From Paraconiothyrium sp. Pb-2020 (taxonomy: Eukaryota; Ascomycota; Dothideomycetes; Pleosporales; Didymosphaeriaceae), in contig JAJUBI010000001.1 in assembly GCA_022419385.1 (NCBI GenBank), forward strand, positions 1,550,001 to 1,614,000: DNA of 64,000 nucleotides, written 5' to 3'. The position numbers and the translations under genes are program-made. Under the pieces are notes generated by a model that saw only the letters and a list, made by a program, of their open reading frames with translations, did not search any database and was not told the DNA's origin. Below are positions 1 to 10,764 of the stretch, one piece after another (the stretch's first letter is position 1; each line of letters opens with the position of its first letter).

Positions 1-555
1 CAGTAACTACGAGTTGTGCACGATAACATAGGCCATCATGCACGCCTGCCGACATAGACCAGAACATAGAGAGTCCCACAACGATATCAACGCAGCAGCA
101 CTCCGTATTACAACCACTGGTGCAAAGAAAGCGCACTAAAAACGTAGGGTATTCATGCTCATCTAGACAGGAATCCACATTGAATTCAAGTAATCGATAG
201 ATACTATAAGACTCTCCTATGGACTCAGAAGCCCTTGACGACGGACCTGAAAGTTACGGTCATCAAAACTTTGTAGTTGGGTGTTTGGCTACGTCCTTTT
301 CTGTCAGCTTGTGCAAAGGACCCCGGATTCGTTGTGATATTTATCGCACGACTGATTGGGGAAGGACGCTATCAAGCTTGGACCTCGTTTGAATAGGTTC
401 AAGGCACTGGGCTGAAGACATATATAGGTACAGGTGCCTTTTGCTTGGATATGGTGTATGTATACGGAAGTCTGTGAGATGTGCTGGAACGTGTCTAAAT
501 ATTATATCTTATGCTCTTGAGTCATGTCAAGCATTGCTTTCAGTCATGCAGGCCC
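1..555. other. Left-edge intergenic sequence
   Basis: No open frame, splice pattern or RNA gene could be supported here. It is the 3' flank of the leftward MOG1-type gene, which ends at 556. Any gene to its left lies outside the window. Confidence 0.5.
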
Positions 556-1300
556 TCATCCCTGGAAAAGTCCCCACTCCTTGATGTCAAAGCTCTCCAA
601 CACCCTCTTTGCTATCTCGTCACCATCCCTCATCAAAGCTGTCTTCTCGCCTGCTCCAGCCTCCTCATACTCGCCCGGATAGTGGGGAACATTGATGGTG
701 ATCATGATATCCGTACCTTGTTCCTTTAGGCGAAGTAGCAGCAAGTGGATAGCGACAAAGTCGGGAGTCTTGCGCGGTCGGTCTGGCGGCGGCGGAGTCT
801 GGATGAATGAGAGAGTGTAAACAGCTTTGCCACTGGGGTCATTGTCAGCTTTGTAAAGTGCAGGGCCGTCTGTCCATGGCGGTTGCCAGGTATGAAAGCA
901 GCAGGCATGTGACTCGCTCGTTCACAATCTGCGTGCACCAACCGCCTTGAAAAGTGAGGACAGCGAACTTACGGCATTCTCGCCATGGAAGCATGCGATT
1001 GCTCTAGCATATTGGTCTCATCACCGGTTCCGTCCACTAAATCGGCGAAATGGTACTGCAGCGCTTCGGCGTCTGTGGATTTCTCCACATACTCAAGGAT
1101 CTCGAAGATGACGCCTGAATAACCGTGCTCGTCTAGATACAATTCCTGGTGATCAGGCACTTCTCGAATCTGGCTGTGAGCATGTGTTAACGATGGTGGA
1201 TCGGGGCGAAAAGGGAAGGTACGAACCTCGCGTCGCCGTATGCGGTAGGCAGGTCAACGGTGATGGCGCCCCCGTAGAGCTCGACTTTTTTGTAAGACAT
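556..1300 (-). CDS. MOG1: Ran-binding nuclear import factor Mog1
   Basis: Three exons on the minus strand, complement(556..916, 973..1173, 1227..1300), give 211 residues; yeast Mog1 is about 218. The start MSYKKVELYGGAITVDLP is the classic Mog1 beginning, followed by IREVPDHQELYLDE and VIFEILEYVE, the conserved Ran-contact face of the Mog1/PsbP-like fold. The last exon carries DIMITINVPHYP. Introns are 53 and 56 nt; the second has a strong gtaagt donor and I placed its acceptor at acgag/c to keep the frame, so that junction is the least certain. Family knowledge: Mog1 binds Ran/Gsp1 and promotes nucleotide release, supporting nuclear protein import. The next gene, on the same strand, is BUD20. 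Confidence 0.88.
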
Positions 1301-1828
1301 CCTTGGAGGTTTGTGGGAATTTTGTGTGTGCAAGAATCTGACGAGATGGCTTTGTTATCGATGATGCATGTTCAGGTGCGTGGTTGTGGCGCTTTATATG
1401 CGGCGACTGTGAGGTTCTTGAATTTCTTCAAGTAGCACCGCGTAGGTAGCAATCAGGCAGGCTCAGGCACCAATTGTATGGTTACCTAATTCACAACGCA
1501 AGCACCTTGAAACATGAAGTACGACTATGTAGCATTTTTAAGCCCTTATGAGTGGCTGTGGGTATCATTTGAACTTTTGCGTGTCCTCTATGCGGAACGT
1601 CCCCAGAAAGTTGAGCGCCTTGCAATGCAGATGATGATGATGTAGGCAGCTAAATAGCACCCCGTGCCCGGACCGACCAAGATGCATCTTGAAGGCGAGT
1701 CCCATGCTCTCCGGGCCTGCCCATGTGTTCACTGTAGGTGTTCTTGCGCCTCATACCGACCCGACCTCCCTCCCTCTATCTACTGACCTGCTTCATGTCG
1801 CCACGGCGCGAGGTAGGCTAAGCAAGTT

Positions 1829-2239
1829 TTACGCCGCCGCCACCGTGTTGTCCACGTCCATCAGCGTCGTCGTGCGCTTTCCATTGTCGGTCCCAAGTCC
1901 TGCGGCTGCCTCTGCTTCCTTTTGCGAGTACGGCTCTTCCTTCAGTTGCTTGACTCTGCTCGGCCGTCAGTGCCTCCTTGGTCAACACTCGTGGCACCGC
2001 CCTCACCTTCGCTTGTGCACCTTCCCCTTGTAGTGGGCCTCAAAGTTGGCCTCGCTCTCGAACCATTTTGCGCATTCTTTGCAGTACCACTGGCCCAGCC
2101 CCGGCAGGTCCTCGGTGGCCTTTGCGTCCTTGAACTGCGAAAGGTGCCTTTCGTCGCGCAGGTCGGCGTGGATCTGGTCGAGATCTCGTGTGTATCGCCG
2201 CGTCTTCTTCTTCGAGTTCTCTCCCCGAATCGCCGGCAT
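1829..2239 (-). CDS. BUD20: C2H2 zinc-finger 60S export factor Bud20 (ZNF593 type)
   Basis: Two exons, complement(1829..1955, 2007..2239), 119 residues. The protein begins with a basic stretch (GENSKKKTRRYTRDLDQ), then the single C2H2 finger WYCKECAKWFESEANFEAHY with a closing KVHKRR. After a 51-nt intron it continues VKQLKEEPYSQKEAEAA, the conserved helix after the finger in Bud20/ZNF593. Without splicing the frame stops right after HKRR, so the intron is needed. Known role: a shuttling factor that joins late pre-60S particles and helps their export. It is divergent from aconitase across 685 bp. Confidence 0.92.
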
Positions 2240-2806
2240 CGTGATGATCTTGATTGTCGATGTGCAGATTCGGCCGCGGATGTGGGTCGCGGTCGGAATG
2301 GGACGTGCGGCGCGCGCGAGCTGTCTGCAGGCTGGCAGAATTTTTCGGAGCCTGCGAACGGGCTTGGCGCTGCTGCAGTGAACTGGCCGGCAGACCTGTG
2401 ACGCCAGCGGGAGCGCCCACTGAAGCTTGCGAGTCGCAGTGTTGCAGTGTCGCAGCGAGGCGTTGTGCGTTATCTGCTGCCAATCAGCCCGTGCGAGGCG
2501 GCCGAAGAGAAAGGCGGCGCACGCGGGGTCGTTCCTCCAAGCTCACACCTGCTGCCGGGTGACGACATTCCTACGGCGCTGCCTCCAGCCCGTCTTGAAG
2601 TGCTCCCCAACCTTCATATACACTGTGCAGAAAAAAAGTGCCGCCGCGCCGCTCTGCACACTAGAGCTCGAACTGCGAACTGCGCCTTTTGTCGCGGCTT
2701 TCGCACGCCCGCACGTGAAACAAGCAACGCGGACGACGGGAAATCACAGCCGCCTCGCTTTTGCTCTGGCGCCGAGGTAGCTCTATCCGTGCGAGCCGCC
2801 CTCCAG

Positions 2807-2826
2807 CCAATCAGCCGAGCTCTGAT
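2807..2826 (+). promoter_or_regulatory. CCAAT-N12-GAT site, candidate CBC-HapX iron-response element
   Basis: The sequence holds CCAAT at 2807-2811, twelve bases, then GAT at 2824-2826. This fits the CSAAT-N12-RWT consensus described for joint binding of the CCAAT complex and HapX in Aspergillus. It lies about 100-118 bp upstream of the aconitase ATG, a known HapX target class. A second CCAAT at 2480-2484 lacks the spaced RWT. Binding is inferred. Confidence 0.55.
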
Positions 2827-2924
2827 CGCCATTAGTTAGCGGCCAGCTTGCGGGCCAGCTTCTGACGTTCTTTTCATCCGCCTCTCCGTCTCTCCAACTC
2901 TCCACTCCATCCCATTCACCCACC

Positions 2925-5887
2925 ATGCAGAAGTTCGCGAGGCTTGGCCGTGTCGGCCAGAGCCTTGTCCAACGGAGGCAATTGGCCACCGTCAGCGATG
3001 CGCCGCTCTCCAAGAAGGTCGAGATGACCAACTGGGAGAAGGGCCACTACATCAACTACCAGAAGATGAGCGAGAACCTGGGCATAGTGCGCAAGCGTCT
3101 CAACCGCCCGCTCGCCTTCGCCGAGAAGATCCTCTACTCGCACTTGGACGACCCTCACAACCAGGAGATCGAGCGAGGCACGAGCTACCTCAAGCTCCGC
3201 CCTGACCGCGTTGCTTGCCAGGATGCCACCGCCCAGATGGCAATTCTGCAGTTCATGTCGGCCGGTATGCCCTCCGTGGCTACTCCGACCACTGTGCACT
3301 GCGACCACTTGATCGAGGCCCAGATTGGAGGCGCAAAGGATTTGGCTCGCGCCAATGACATCAACAGGGAGGTCTACGACTTCTTGTCCACCTCCTGCGC
3401 AAAGTACAACATTGGTTTCTGGAAGCCCGGCTCTGGCATTATCCACCAGATCGTCCTCGAGAACTACGCTTTCCCCGGTGCTCTGCTTATCGGTACCGAC
3501 TCACATACACCTAACGCAGGTGGTCTTGGTATGGCTGCTATCGGTGTCGGAGGCGCTGATGCCGTCGATGTCATGGCTGGTCTCCCTTGGGAATTGAAGG
3601 CTCCAAAGGTGCTTGGTGTCAAGCTGACGGGTAAACTGTCTGGCTGGACTTCTCCTAAGGGTAAGTTCTTATCCGAGCCTTTCCTGTCACCGGAGATCGA
3701 CGATCTCCAGTGTACCGAGTGCGCGAGTCCAAACAAAGCTTCGATGAGCTGACTAGAGCTTTAGATATCATCCTCAAGGTCGCTGGCATTCTCACTGTAA
3801 AGGGTGGAACTGGCTACATTGTCGAATACCATGGTCCTGGTACCGAGAGCCTGTCTTGCACGGGCATGGCAACCATTTGCAACATGGGGTGAGTTGTTCG
3901 CTTCTGCGCGGTTTTGTACTTGGCTAATGGTCTCAAAGTGCTGAAATTGGTGCTACCACATCCTTATTCCTCTTCAACGACCGCATGTACGACTACCTTG
4001 CTGCCACCAAGCGCCAGTCTATCGGTGACTTCTCCCGCGAGTACGCTGCTGAGCTCCGTGAGGACGAGGGTACCCAGTACGACGAGCTCATTGAGATCAA
4101 CCTCGACGAGCTCGAGCCGCACATCAACGGTCCCTTCACACCCGATCTCGCTACCCCTATCAGCAAGTTCAAGGAGGCTGTCAAGGCAAACAAGTGGCCC
4201 GAGGAGCTCAAAGTCGGTATCATCGGTTCGTGCACCAACTCCTCATATGAGGACATGTCGCGCGCCGCTTCGATCGCCGAGGACGCTATGTCCCACGGCA
4301 TCAAGTCCAAGTCTCTCTTCACTGTTACTCCCGGTTCTGAACAGATCCGCGCCACCATCGAGCGCGACGGTCAACTCAAGACCTTTGAGGAATTCGGCGG
4401 CATGGTCCTCGCCAATGCCTGCGGTCCTTGCATTGGTACGTAATGCACTCTGATACTCACTCCGGGGATGACTCCTATGGCTTTCCTATCCTGTCTATGG
4501 ACTCTGATACTGACTCCGGGGATGACTCCCGTGGGTTTTCTATTCTGTCTATGGATGACGCATACGATTCCATCGTCTTACATTCTTTTGTTTTGGCATT
4601 TAACGTCTTGGTGTAACTATGCTAACTTGTTGTATAGGTCAGTGGGATCGGAAAGACGTGGCCAAGGGCGAGCCCAACTCCATCATCTCGTCCTACAACC
4701 GTAACTTCACTGGACGCAACGATGCAAACCCCGCCACCCATTCCTTCGTGACATCGCCTGACCTTGTCGTCGCGATGTCCATTGCTGGAACCCTCAACTT
4801 TAACCCACTTGTGAGTATATCCCAGAACGGACAATGCATCGCCCCATCTCCTCGCCTCGTCCTGCATCTTCGCACTACGACGCACACAGTACTTGGACTG
4901 AAGCTTGGATACCCTGAGTTACCCCAGGTTGCCTCGAAAGTTTTCTAGCTGTTGGCTAACACTGCATAGACGGATACATTGAAGGACAAGGATGGCAAGG
5001 AGTTCAAGCTCAAGGCGCCCACTGGTGATGGTCTTCCTGGTCGTGGCTTTGATGCGGGCTTAGATACATACCAAGCACCCCCCGAGGACCGCGCCTCCGT
5101 CTCTGTCGCCGTGTCCCCTACTTCGGACCGCCTGCAGCTTCTCCAACCTTTCGAAGCTTGGGACGGAAAGGATATCTCGGAAATTCCAGTCTTGATAAAG
5201 ACCGTTGGTGCGTGTGTCTGTCACGTTGAGAACGTGCCGATTCTAACTCGTTTTTGTAGGAAAAACGACAACTGACCACATCTCCATGGCCGGTCCCTGG
5301 TTGAAGTACCGTGGACATCTCGACAACATCTCCAACAACATGCTTATCGGTGCCATCAGCGCCGATAGTGGCGAGGCAAACAAGATCAAGAACAACCTCA
5401 CTGGCGAGTACGACGCCGTCCCCGCTGTCGCCCGTGAGTACAAGAAGAACGGCATTAAGTGGGTTGTCATTGGTGACTGGAACTACGGGGAGGGCTCTTC
5501 CCGTGAGCACGCTGCTTTGGAGCCCAGGCACCTGGGAGGTATCGCTGTTATCACTCGATCGTTCGCTCGTATCGTAAGTAGTACTCTAGGCGGGCACAAA
5601 GTAACTTTACTGAACCCGCACAGCACGAGACCAACCTGAAGAAACAGGGTATGCTTCCCTTGACCTTTAGCGACCCAGCCGACTACGAGAAAGTTGGCCC
5701 CAACGACAAGGTCAGCATTGCGGCTACCGAGCTCGCCCCTGGCAAGCCCATCACCCTCACCGTCCACCCCGCCGATGGCAGCAAGTCTTTCGACATTAAG
5801 CTATCGCACACCTTCAACGAGGGCCAGATTGAGTGGTTCAAGAATGGCAGTGCTCTCAACACCATGGCTAAGAAGTCTGGTAAATAA
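2925..5887 (+). CDS. ACO1: Aconitate hydratase, mitochondrial
   Basis: Seven exons, join(2925..3660, 3765..3888, 3939..4435, 4638..4810, 4970..5207, 5260..5573, 5624..5887), give 781 residues (yeast Aco1 is 778). The first ~30 residues are Arg-rich with RRQLAT, a typical matrix presequence. Fe-S cluster cysteines are visible in GSCTNSSYEDM and NACGPCIGQW; substrate-loop sequences include GTDSHTPNAGGLGM and GDWNYGEGSSREHAAL. The enzyme interconverts citrate and isocitrate in the TCA cycle. Introns are 50-202 nt; the 202-nt third intron is swollen by a tandem duplication. A HapX-type site sits in the promoter, fitting iron-dependent control. Homology is certain and all junctions keep frame. Confidence 0.97.
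4447..4554 (+). repeat. 54-bp tandem duplication inside aconitase intron 3
   Basis: Two adjacent 54-bp units, 4447-4500 and 4501-4554, both start actctgatact and end ctgtctatgg; I count six mismatches (about 89% identity). The unit is a multiple of three and one forward frame stays open through both copies, reading SGDDS and GF.ILSMD twice. Removing one unit would leave an intron of about 148 nt. Confidence 0.9.
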
Positions 5888-6495
5888 ACGCATCATGGCA
5901 AGAACTTTGGGACATGACATGTGAATCCTGGGATGTATATATTAGGGCTACCAACGCCCGGATAACCCGCTGGTGAAGAATGAAGTCACGACGTCTGGGG
6001 AGGAAGAAAGTTGGATTGTGATTGGTCGTCACGAACATGAAATGGGCTGGTGGCAGAGCTTTTGATATCATACCGGCTCGGCAAGTTCGGGTCTGGACTG
6101 TACTTTTTATGGTGTTTAGCATGCTATCTTTGAAATTTATCTGCGGCATTACTTCACAAAGCATTTGCAATCTCTCCAGCCTCAAGCTCAAGTTGAATAT
6201 CCTCGGCCCACAGAGCGTAATTCAAGCGCTACACTGAACTCAAATTACGCTGGGACGCAAAGAGCAGCGTGCCAAAGCGGTTGTGTGTAACATCTGCAAT
6301 CCTAATCTCAGGGATACCTATAGCTGACTTAGTTTTCGCATTCTACTGACGCCGTTCGCACTACCAAAGACTAACGCCCGTTGCGCGCGGCACGTTCGCG
6401 CTAATGGTCGCCCCAACAACAGTCGCGAAAACAAACCTCCGCCATCGTGAAGTCGAACTGCGCACATACTTCTGATATCACTACTCTTATACACA

Positions 6496-8697
6496 ATGGC
6501 GCGTCTTCGGAAGCCTAGTCCTACTGAGCAGGTCATATTCATACCACCACTTACGCCCACCACGCGATCGACCCGAACCAGTCCCCGCAAGACCGTGTGC
6601 GAATCGCCTTCGACCCGCAAATTACGATATACTTCGCCGGAAGTCTCAGATGAAGGCTCTTTCCTTGTTCCGAAAGCTCCCATAAATCAGTCGCCGGTTA
6701 GGAAACAGCGCGTGCTACGGCCAATGGCGAGCAATGCGAGTCTAGCAAAGAGACCTAGCGCTGAGAGCCTGCGCAGCTTGGTAGCAACGCCGGATAAGGA
6801 CAGAAGGCCAAGGAGGCCGCTGAGAGATGGTGGCAGCGCGGCAAATCATCTGTACTCGAAGACTTTAGCCAAAACTGTGGCGAGGAAGAAGGGGCCATTG
6901 AACATTGCGCCCTCGGAGTTTGAGGAGACAGTCGTGGATGAGAAAGACGTTGAGCAGAGCATTGTATGCGGAGATGCCGAAGAAGCGAATGACGAAGACA
7001 AAGAAAATGCACGCCACGCGAAAGAAGAGAGTGACGAAGATGTAGACGATGAACCTGTAGTGGACGCGAGGATGAGGCGCGTGCAGCCCCGTGCGAGAAG
7101 GAGGGTAGTATCCGATTCTGAGGAGGATGAGGACGAAGACTATGATGATGCTGTGATGTCTCAGCATACACAGGCCCCAGTTCCAGAACCCGCATGGAAT
7201 CCTTCCATGGCCATGCCACCTCCATCTTTAGTATCGAACAGGTCTCCCTTTCGAAAAGTTCATAGCACAATCTCAGATTGGGCACAAGACGTTATTGACT
7301 TGACAGGCTCTCCAGAACCGCCATCATCTTTCGCACTTCCTCCACCTGCTCGAGCACGCACCGTGTCTTTCGCCGCCTCGTCTCGTGCGAGCAGCAGGAT
7401 GTCGAACCGTGTGGATGACGTTCTGGTGTAGTGAGTTCTCCAATTTCTTTTGCCTGTACAAGGATTGACTCCGTTCAGCTCCCCAACTCCCACAAAACAC
7501 CGCTCACCTCGCAAAGCACCTCCTTTAGCGCGCCCAAGCACACCGCCTCAGTTACTTAGTCCCTCGAAACTTGTCTCGCCATCGAAGAATAATCCTCGAA
7601 TACCGAACCCCGCGAACCTGCGACCTAGTATTGATGCGTTTTGGGACCCAGAAACAGTCAATGACCACAACGACAGATTCTCGCCTTCGAAGCCGCTGCT
7701 TTCGCCACGCAAGCAGAACCTCTTCAAGCAGCTCGAGAAGCAGATGAATTCCATAACCATCTCTGATGATGAAAGTGACTCGATTCCATCGCCCACAACT
7801 TCGCCACGAAAGAACAAAGCAAAGTCTTCCGCGAAGAAAGCATCTGCAGAAGATCCTTCGCCCACGGTTGCGGTCCTGCGCGCCCAACGCAAAGACTTTG
7901 CAGCCCGCAAACATGCATTGGCCGAGACCTTCCTTGTCGAGGTAGACGTAGCTATCACAAACGGCCGTATCGCCGAACTGTCTAGCAACACTGGTGGCAT
8001 CAAGCTCGTCTGGTCCAAGACTCTCAAGACTACCGCCGGCCGTGCCAATTGGCGTCGTGAGCAGATTCGCCTTCGCACCGGTCCTCTTCCATCCGATACG
8101 CGCGTCGAAACTCGACACTACTGCTCCATCGAGCTCGCAGAAAAGGTCATTGACGACGAGGAGAGGCTGTACAACGTGCTGGCGCATGAGTACTGCCACC
8201 TCACCACCTTCATGATAAGCGAGGTCCGGAATAATCCGCACGGTGCGGAGTTCAAGTCGTGGGGCACGAAAGTCACGGCTGCATTCAGGACGAGGGGCAT
8301 AGAAGTTACCACCAAGCACTCGTACAAGATCGACTACAAATATATATGGGAGTGCGTTGCCTGTGGGTACGAGTTCAAGCGGCACAGCAAGTCCGTCGAC
8401 CCTGTCCGTCACTCGTGTGGCCGGTGCAAAGGAATGCTAGTGCAGACTAAACCTCATCCACGCAGTGGCGCACTTGGTAAGAACGGGAAGAAGCAAAGTG
8501 GCGAGTACCAAGTCTTTGTCAAGGAGAACTTTTCCAGGGTAAAGAAAGAGATGGCCAGTAGGGGAGAGGAGACAGCCATGGGGAAGGTTATGGCAGCAGT
8601 TGCGAGGGAATACCAGGAGTTGAAGGCTGCGAAGGCGAAGGAAATCGAGACGAAAGTGGATGACTTGGAGGCTGCGATTGAGTGGCTGAAGATATGA
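6496..8697 (+). CDS. SprT-type metalloprotease with acidic/disordered N-terminus and HMG-like tail (GCNA/ACRC-like)
   Basis: Two exons, join(6496..7430, 7479..8697), 717 residues. The 48-nt intron (gtgagt...ttcag, TTGAC branch) removes two in-frame stops and joins LVY to SPTPTKHRSPRK. The first ~460 residues are low complexity with many SP/TP sites and acidic runs (SDSEEDEDED). The SprT domain follows: NVLAHEYCHLTTF carries the HExxH zinc site near residues 548-552, then NNPHGAEFKSWG, then a zinc ribbon with WECVACGYEF and HSCGRCKGML. The end (QVFVKENFSRVKKEM) resembles the HMG-box-like segment seen in fungal members. The family is linked to proteolysis of DNA-protein crosslinks; function here is by homology. 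Confidence 0.9.
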
Positions 8698-9643
8698 TTT
8701 CGAAAACGGTTGGCTCTTGATGGTGTTCCTGGGGTTGGCATTTGGAGCTGGGGTTGCAGCTTCTTCAGCTCTCTTCCTGTTCAATTTTTGGGCAAATCTG
8801 CAAGTTCTCCAAAGCGTTGTCTCTGCACTTTCGACCGTCCTTTCGATGATAATGATCGCGACGTGTCTCTCCTTGAGTAGCACTGTACAATTGGACTGTT
8901 GATGTGTTGAACGTAAACCACAGTGCGCTCAGCGAACGTAATCGTAGGTCGTAAATCGAAGTATCGTTTCGTGCTTCGCAACATTGGAGTGGTGGTGTAC
9001 GAATCAACTAAACTGAAAACAAGCTAGACCCAATTTCCGAGCCAATGACGTACCATCCCAATCGGTCTCTAATAACCGAGCAGGGGCCAAGGCTCCACCA
9101 CGCGCCCGGGCGTCGACGACGATCCATACGCTCCAAAGACATGTTCGCTTGCTTGAACAGAAACACTTTGCTAGGCGCTGTAGGAAATGCCACCAAGGAC
9201 AAAGCGACGCCCCGGGCACGAGGACGTCTTAGCTTCAAATACATACCAATCGACGCTCGCTCTTCCTCGAATAACCACCGTTTATGCATCTGTACCCCAT
9301 ACTTGCAGGGGTGACCACAGGACACCCTGTCTAGTGTTGCACACATTCGTTAAGTACCGGGAAATTTATTCCCCACCGACGGCACTTATACAAGGGATTC
9401 CACCGTCTACTCGAAACACGCGGTCGAAACATATCAAAACAATAGGGCCGATGCTTGATAATTCGCGGAACAACAATCTCTATAGTGCTCGGTGCAGCTC
9501 GGGCGGACACTACGGGAGCTTAAGTATATATGGGACGCAGTATAAGATGCCTTGGCTTCCCAAGCTTTGTGTGTCCACCCGCGGTCTTCCACTCTCTTCA
9601 ATCATTTCGATTCTTTCTCTGCCAATCGGTGTATATCTGCAAC
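8698..9643. other. Intergenic region and promoter of the GH12 gene
   Basis: No supported gene; the short open frames here start at non-ATG codons or overlap the GH12 start. A CreA-type core (ccccac, GTGGGG on the minus strand) lies near 9371-9376 and a TATA-like TATATAT at 9525-9531. Confidence 0.4.
9525..9531 (+). promoter_or_regulatory. TATA-like element of the GH12 gene
   Basis: TATATAT sits about 113 bp upstream of the ATG at 9644 in a suitable position for a core promoter. No transcript start was seen; this is inferred from sequence and spacing only. Confidence 0.35.
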
Positions 9644-10460
9644 ATGAAGTTCTCGATTTCTCTATTCTCCTTGGCATTGGCTGCCTCGAACGCCTTTGCT
9701 GCTCCTCTTGAGGCTACTCGTACCGTCGAGAAGCGTGACACGACCATTTCTTGCGATTCATGGGGCTCCCTCCAGACTGGTGGCTACACCATCTACCACA
9801 ACAACTGGGGAGCGTCTGCTGCCACCTCTGGTTCTCAGTGTACCTATTTCAAGTCGCTGAGCGGCAGCACCGTTGCTTGGTCCACGAAGTGGTCCTGGGC
9901 TGGTGGCTCCTACAACGTGAAGAGTTATTCCAATGTAGCTCTCGAGAACGTCAACAAGCAGCTGTCCGCTGTTTCCTCCATTCCTTCCGTGTGGAAGTGG
10001 TCGTAAGTATCATCCTTGACGAGAAAACAAAAGCGACTGACCTAACGTAATTTACAGGCAAACCAGCAGCGGCACTCCCGTCGCGGACGTCGCTTACGAC
10101 CTCTGGCTCGCCCCCACCTCCGGCGGCTCAAACGCCTACGAGATCATGATCTGGCTCGCCGCATATGGAGGCGCTGGTCCCATCTCCTCCACCGGCAGTG
10201 CCATTGCCACCGTCACGATCGGCGGTGCCAGCTACAAGCTGTTCTACGGCCTCAACGGCAGCGTCAAGGTGTACTCCTTTGTTGCCTCCAGCACCAACAG
10301 CAATTTCAATGGTGACCTCAATCTTTTTTTCAAATACCTTACCAGCAGCCAGGGGGTGCCCTCCAACTACTACATCACCTCGCTCCAGGCTGGTACCGAG
10401 CCCTTCACTGGTTCGAACGTCGTTCTTACCACCTCTGCTTACAGCATCTCCGTCAAATGA
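9644..10460 (+). CDS. Secreted glycoside hydrolase family 12 (endoglucanase/xyloglucanase)
   Basis: Two exons, join(9644..10002, 10058..10460), 253 residues, the usual GH12 length. The first 19-20 residues (MKFSISLFSLALAASNAFA) are a signal peptide; a possible Kex2 site follows at EKR. The GH12 beta-sandwich is clear: CDSWG, YTIYHNNWGA, IPSVWKWS, DVAYDLWLAPT. The two catalytic glutamates are E148 in YEIMIWL (nucleophile) and E234 in QAGTEPF (acid/base). The 55-nt intron has a CTAAC/CTGAC branch. Products of this family cut beta-1,4-glucan or xyloglucan in plant walls; the exact substrate cannot be told from sequence. No cellulose-binding module is present. The promoter has a CreA-like core, consistent with glucose repression. 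Confidence 0.95.
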
Positions 10461-10764
10461 GCGGCTTTTCGTTAAACATTCTTTGTATATATTCGCTGAT
10501 GCCATCTTAAACTTGTTTCTTCATAGCGTTGCGTAATACATAAAAGCGTTGGATTGCTTGATCATCAGACATCATCAATCATAGGCAAACATCTGCTCCT
10601 CTCATATGTGAATGGCTCAGCATGTCTGCATATTTCTCTCTCGGCCAGATCTGAACAAGACGTTTCCCACTAGAGCTGTTGCTGCAGTGAAGACAAAAAT
10701 TCGCAAGTAGATAATTCGAGTTAGCTCAGCAGTAAGTATACCTTCAAGAGGATCTATTAGTTTA
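10461..10764. other. Convergent 3' intergenic region
   Basis: About 300 bp between the ends of the GH12 gene (+) and the asparagine synthetase gene (-). It is AT-rich, with nothing else recognised. Confidence 0.4.

Noticed and set aside
1629..1645. gatgatgatg microsatellite
   Set aside because: Too short to be notable and within an ordinary intergenic stretch.
7548..8412. Two long antisense frames (176 and 286 codons) within the SprT protease gene
   Set aside because: They are shadows of the coding strand; the sense frame has clear domain motifs.
9187..9711. 174-codon frame overlapping the GH12 start
   Set aside because: It overlaps the GH12 signal peptide in another frame and is explained as upstream promoter sequence.
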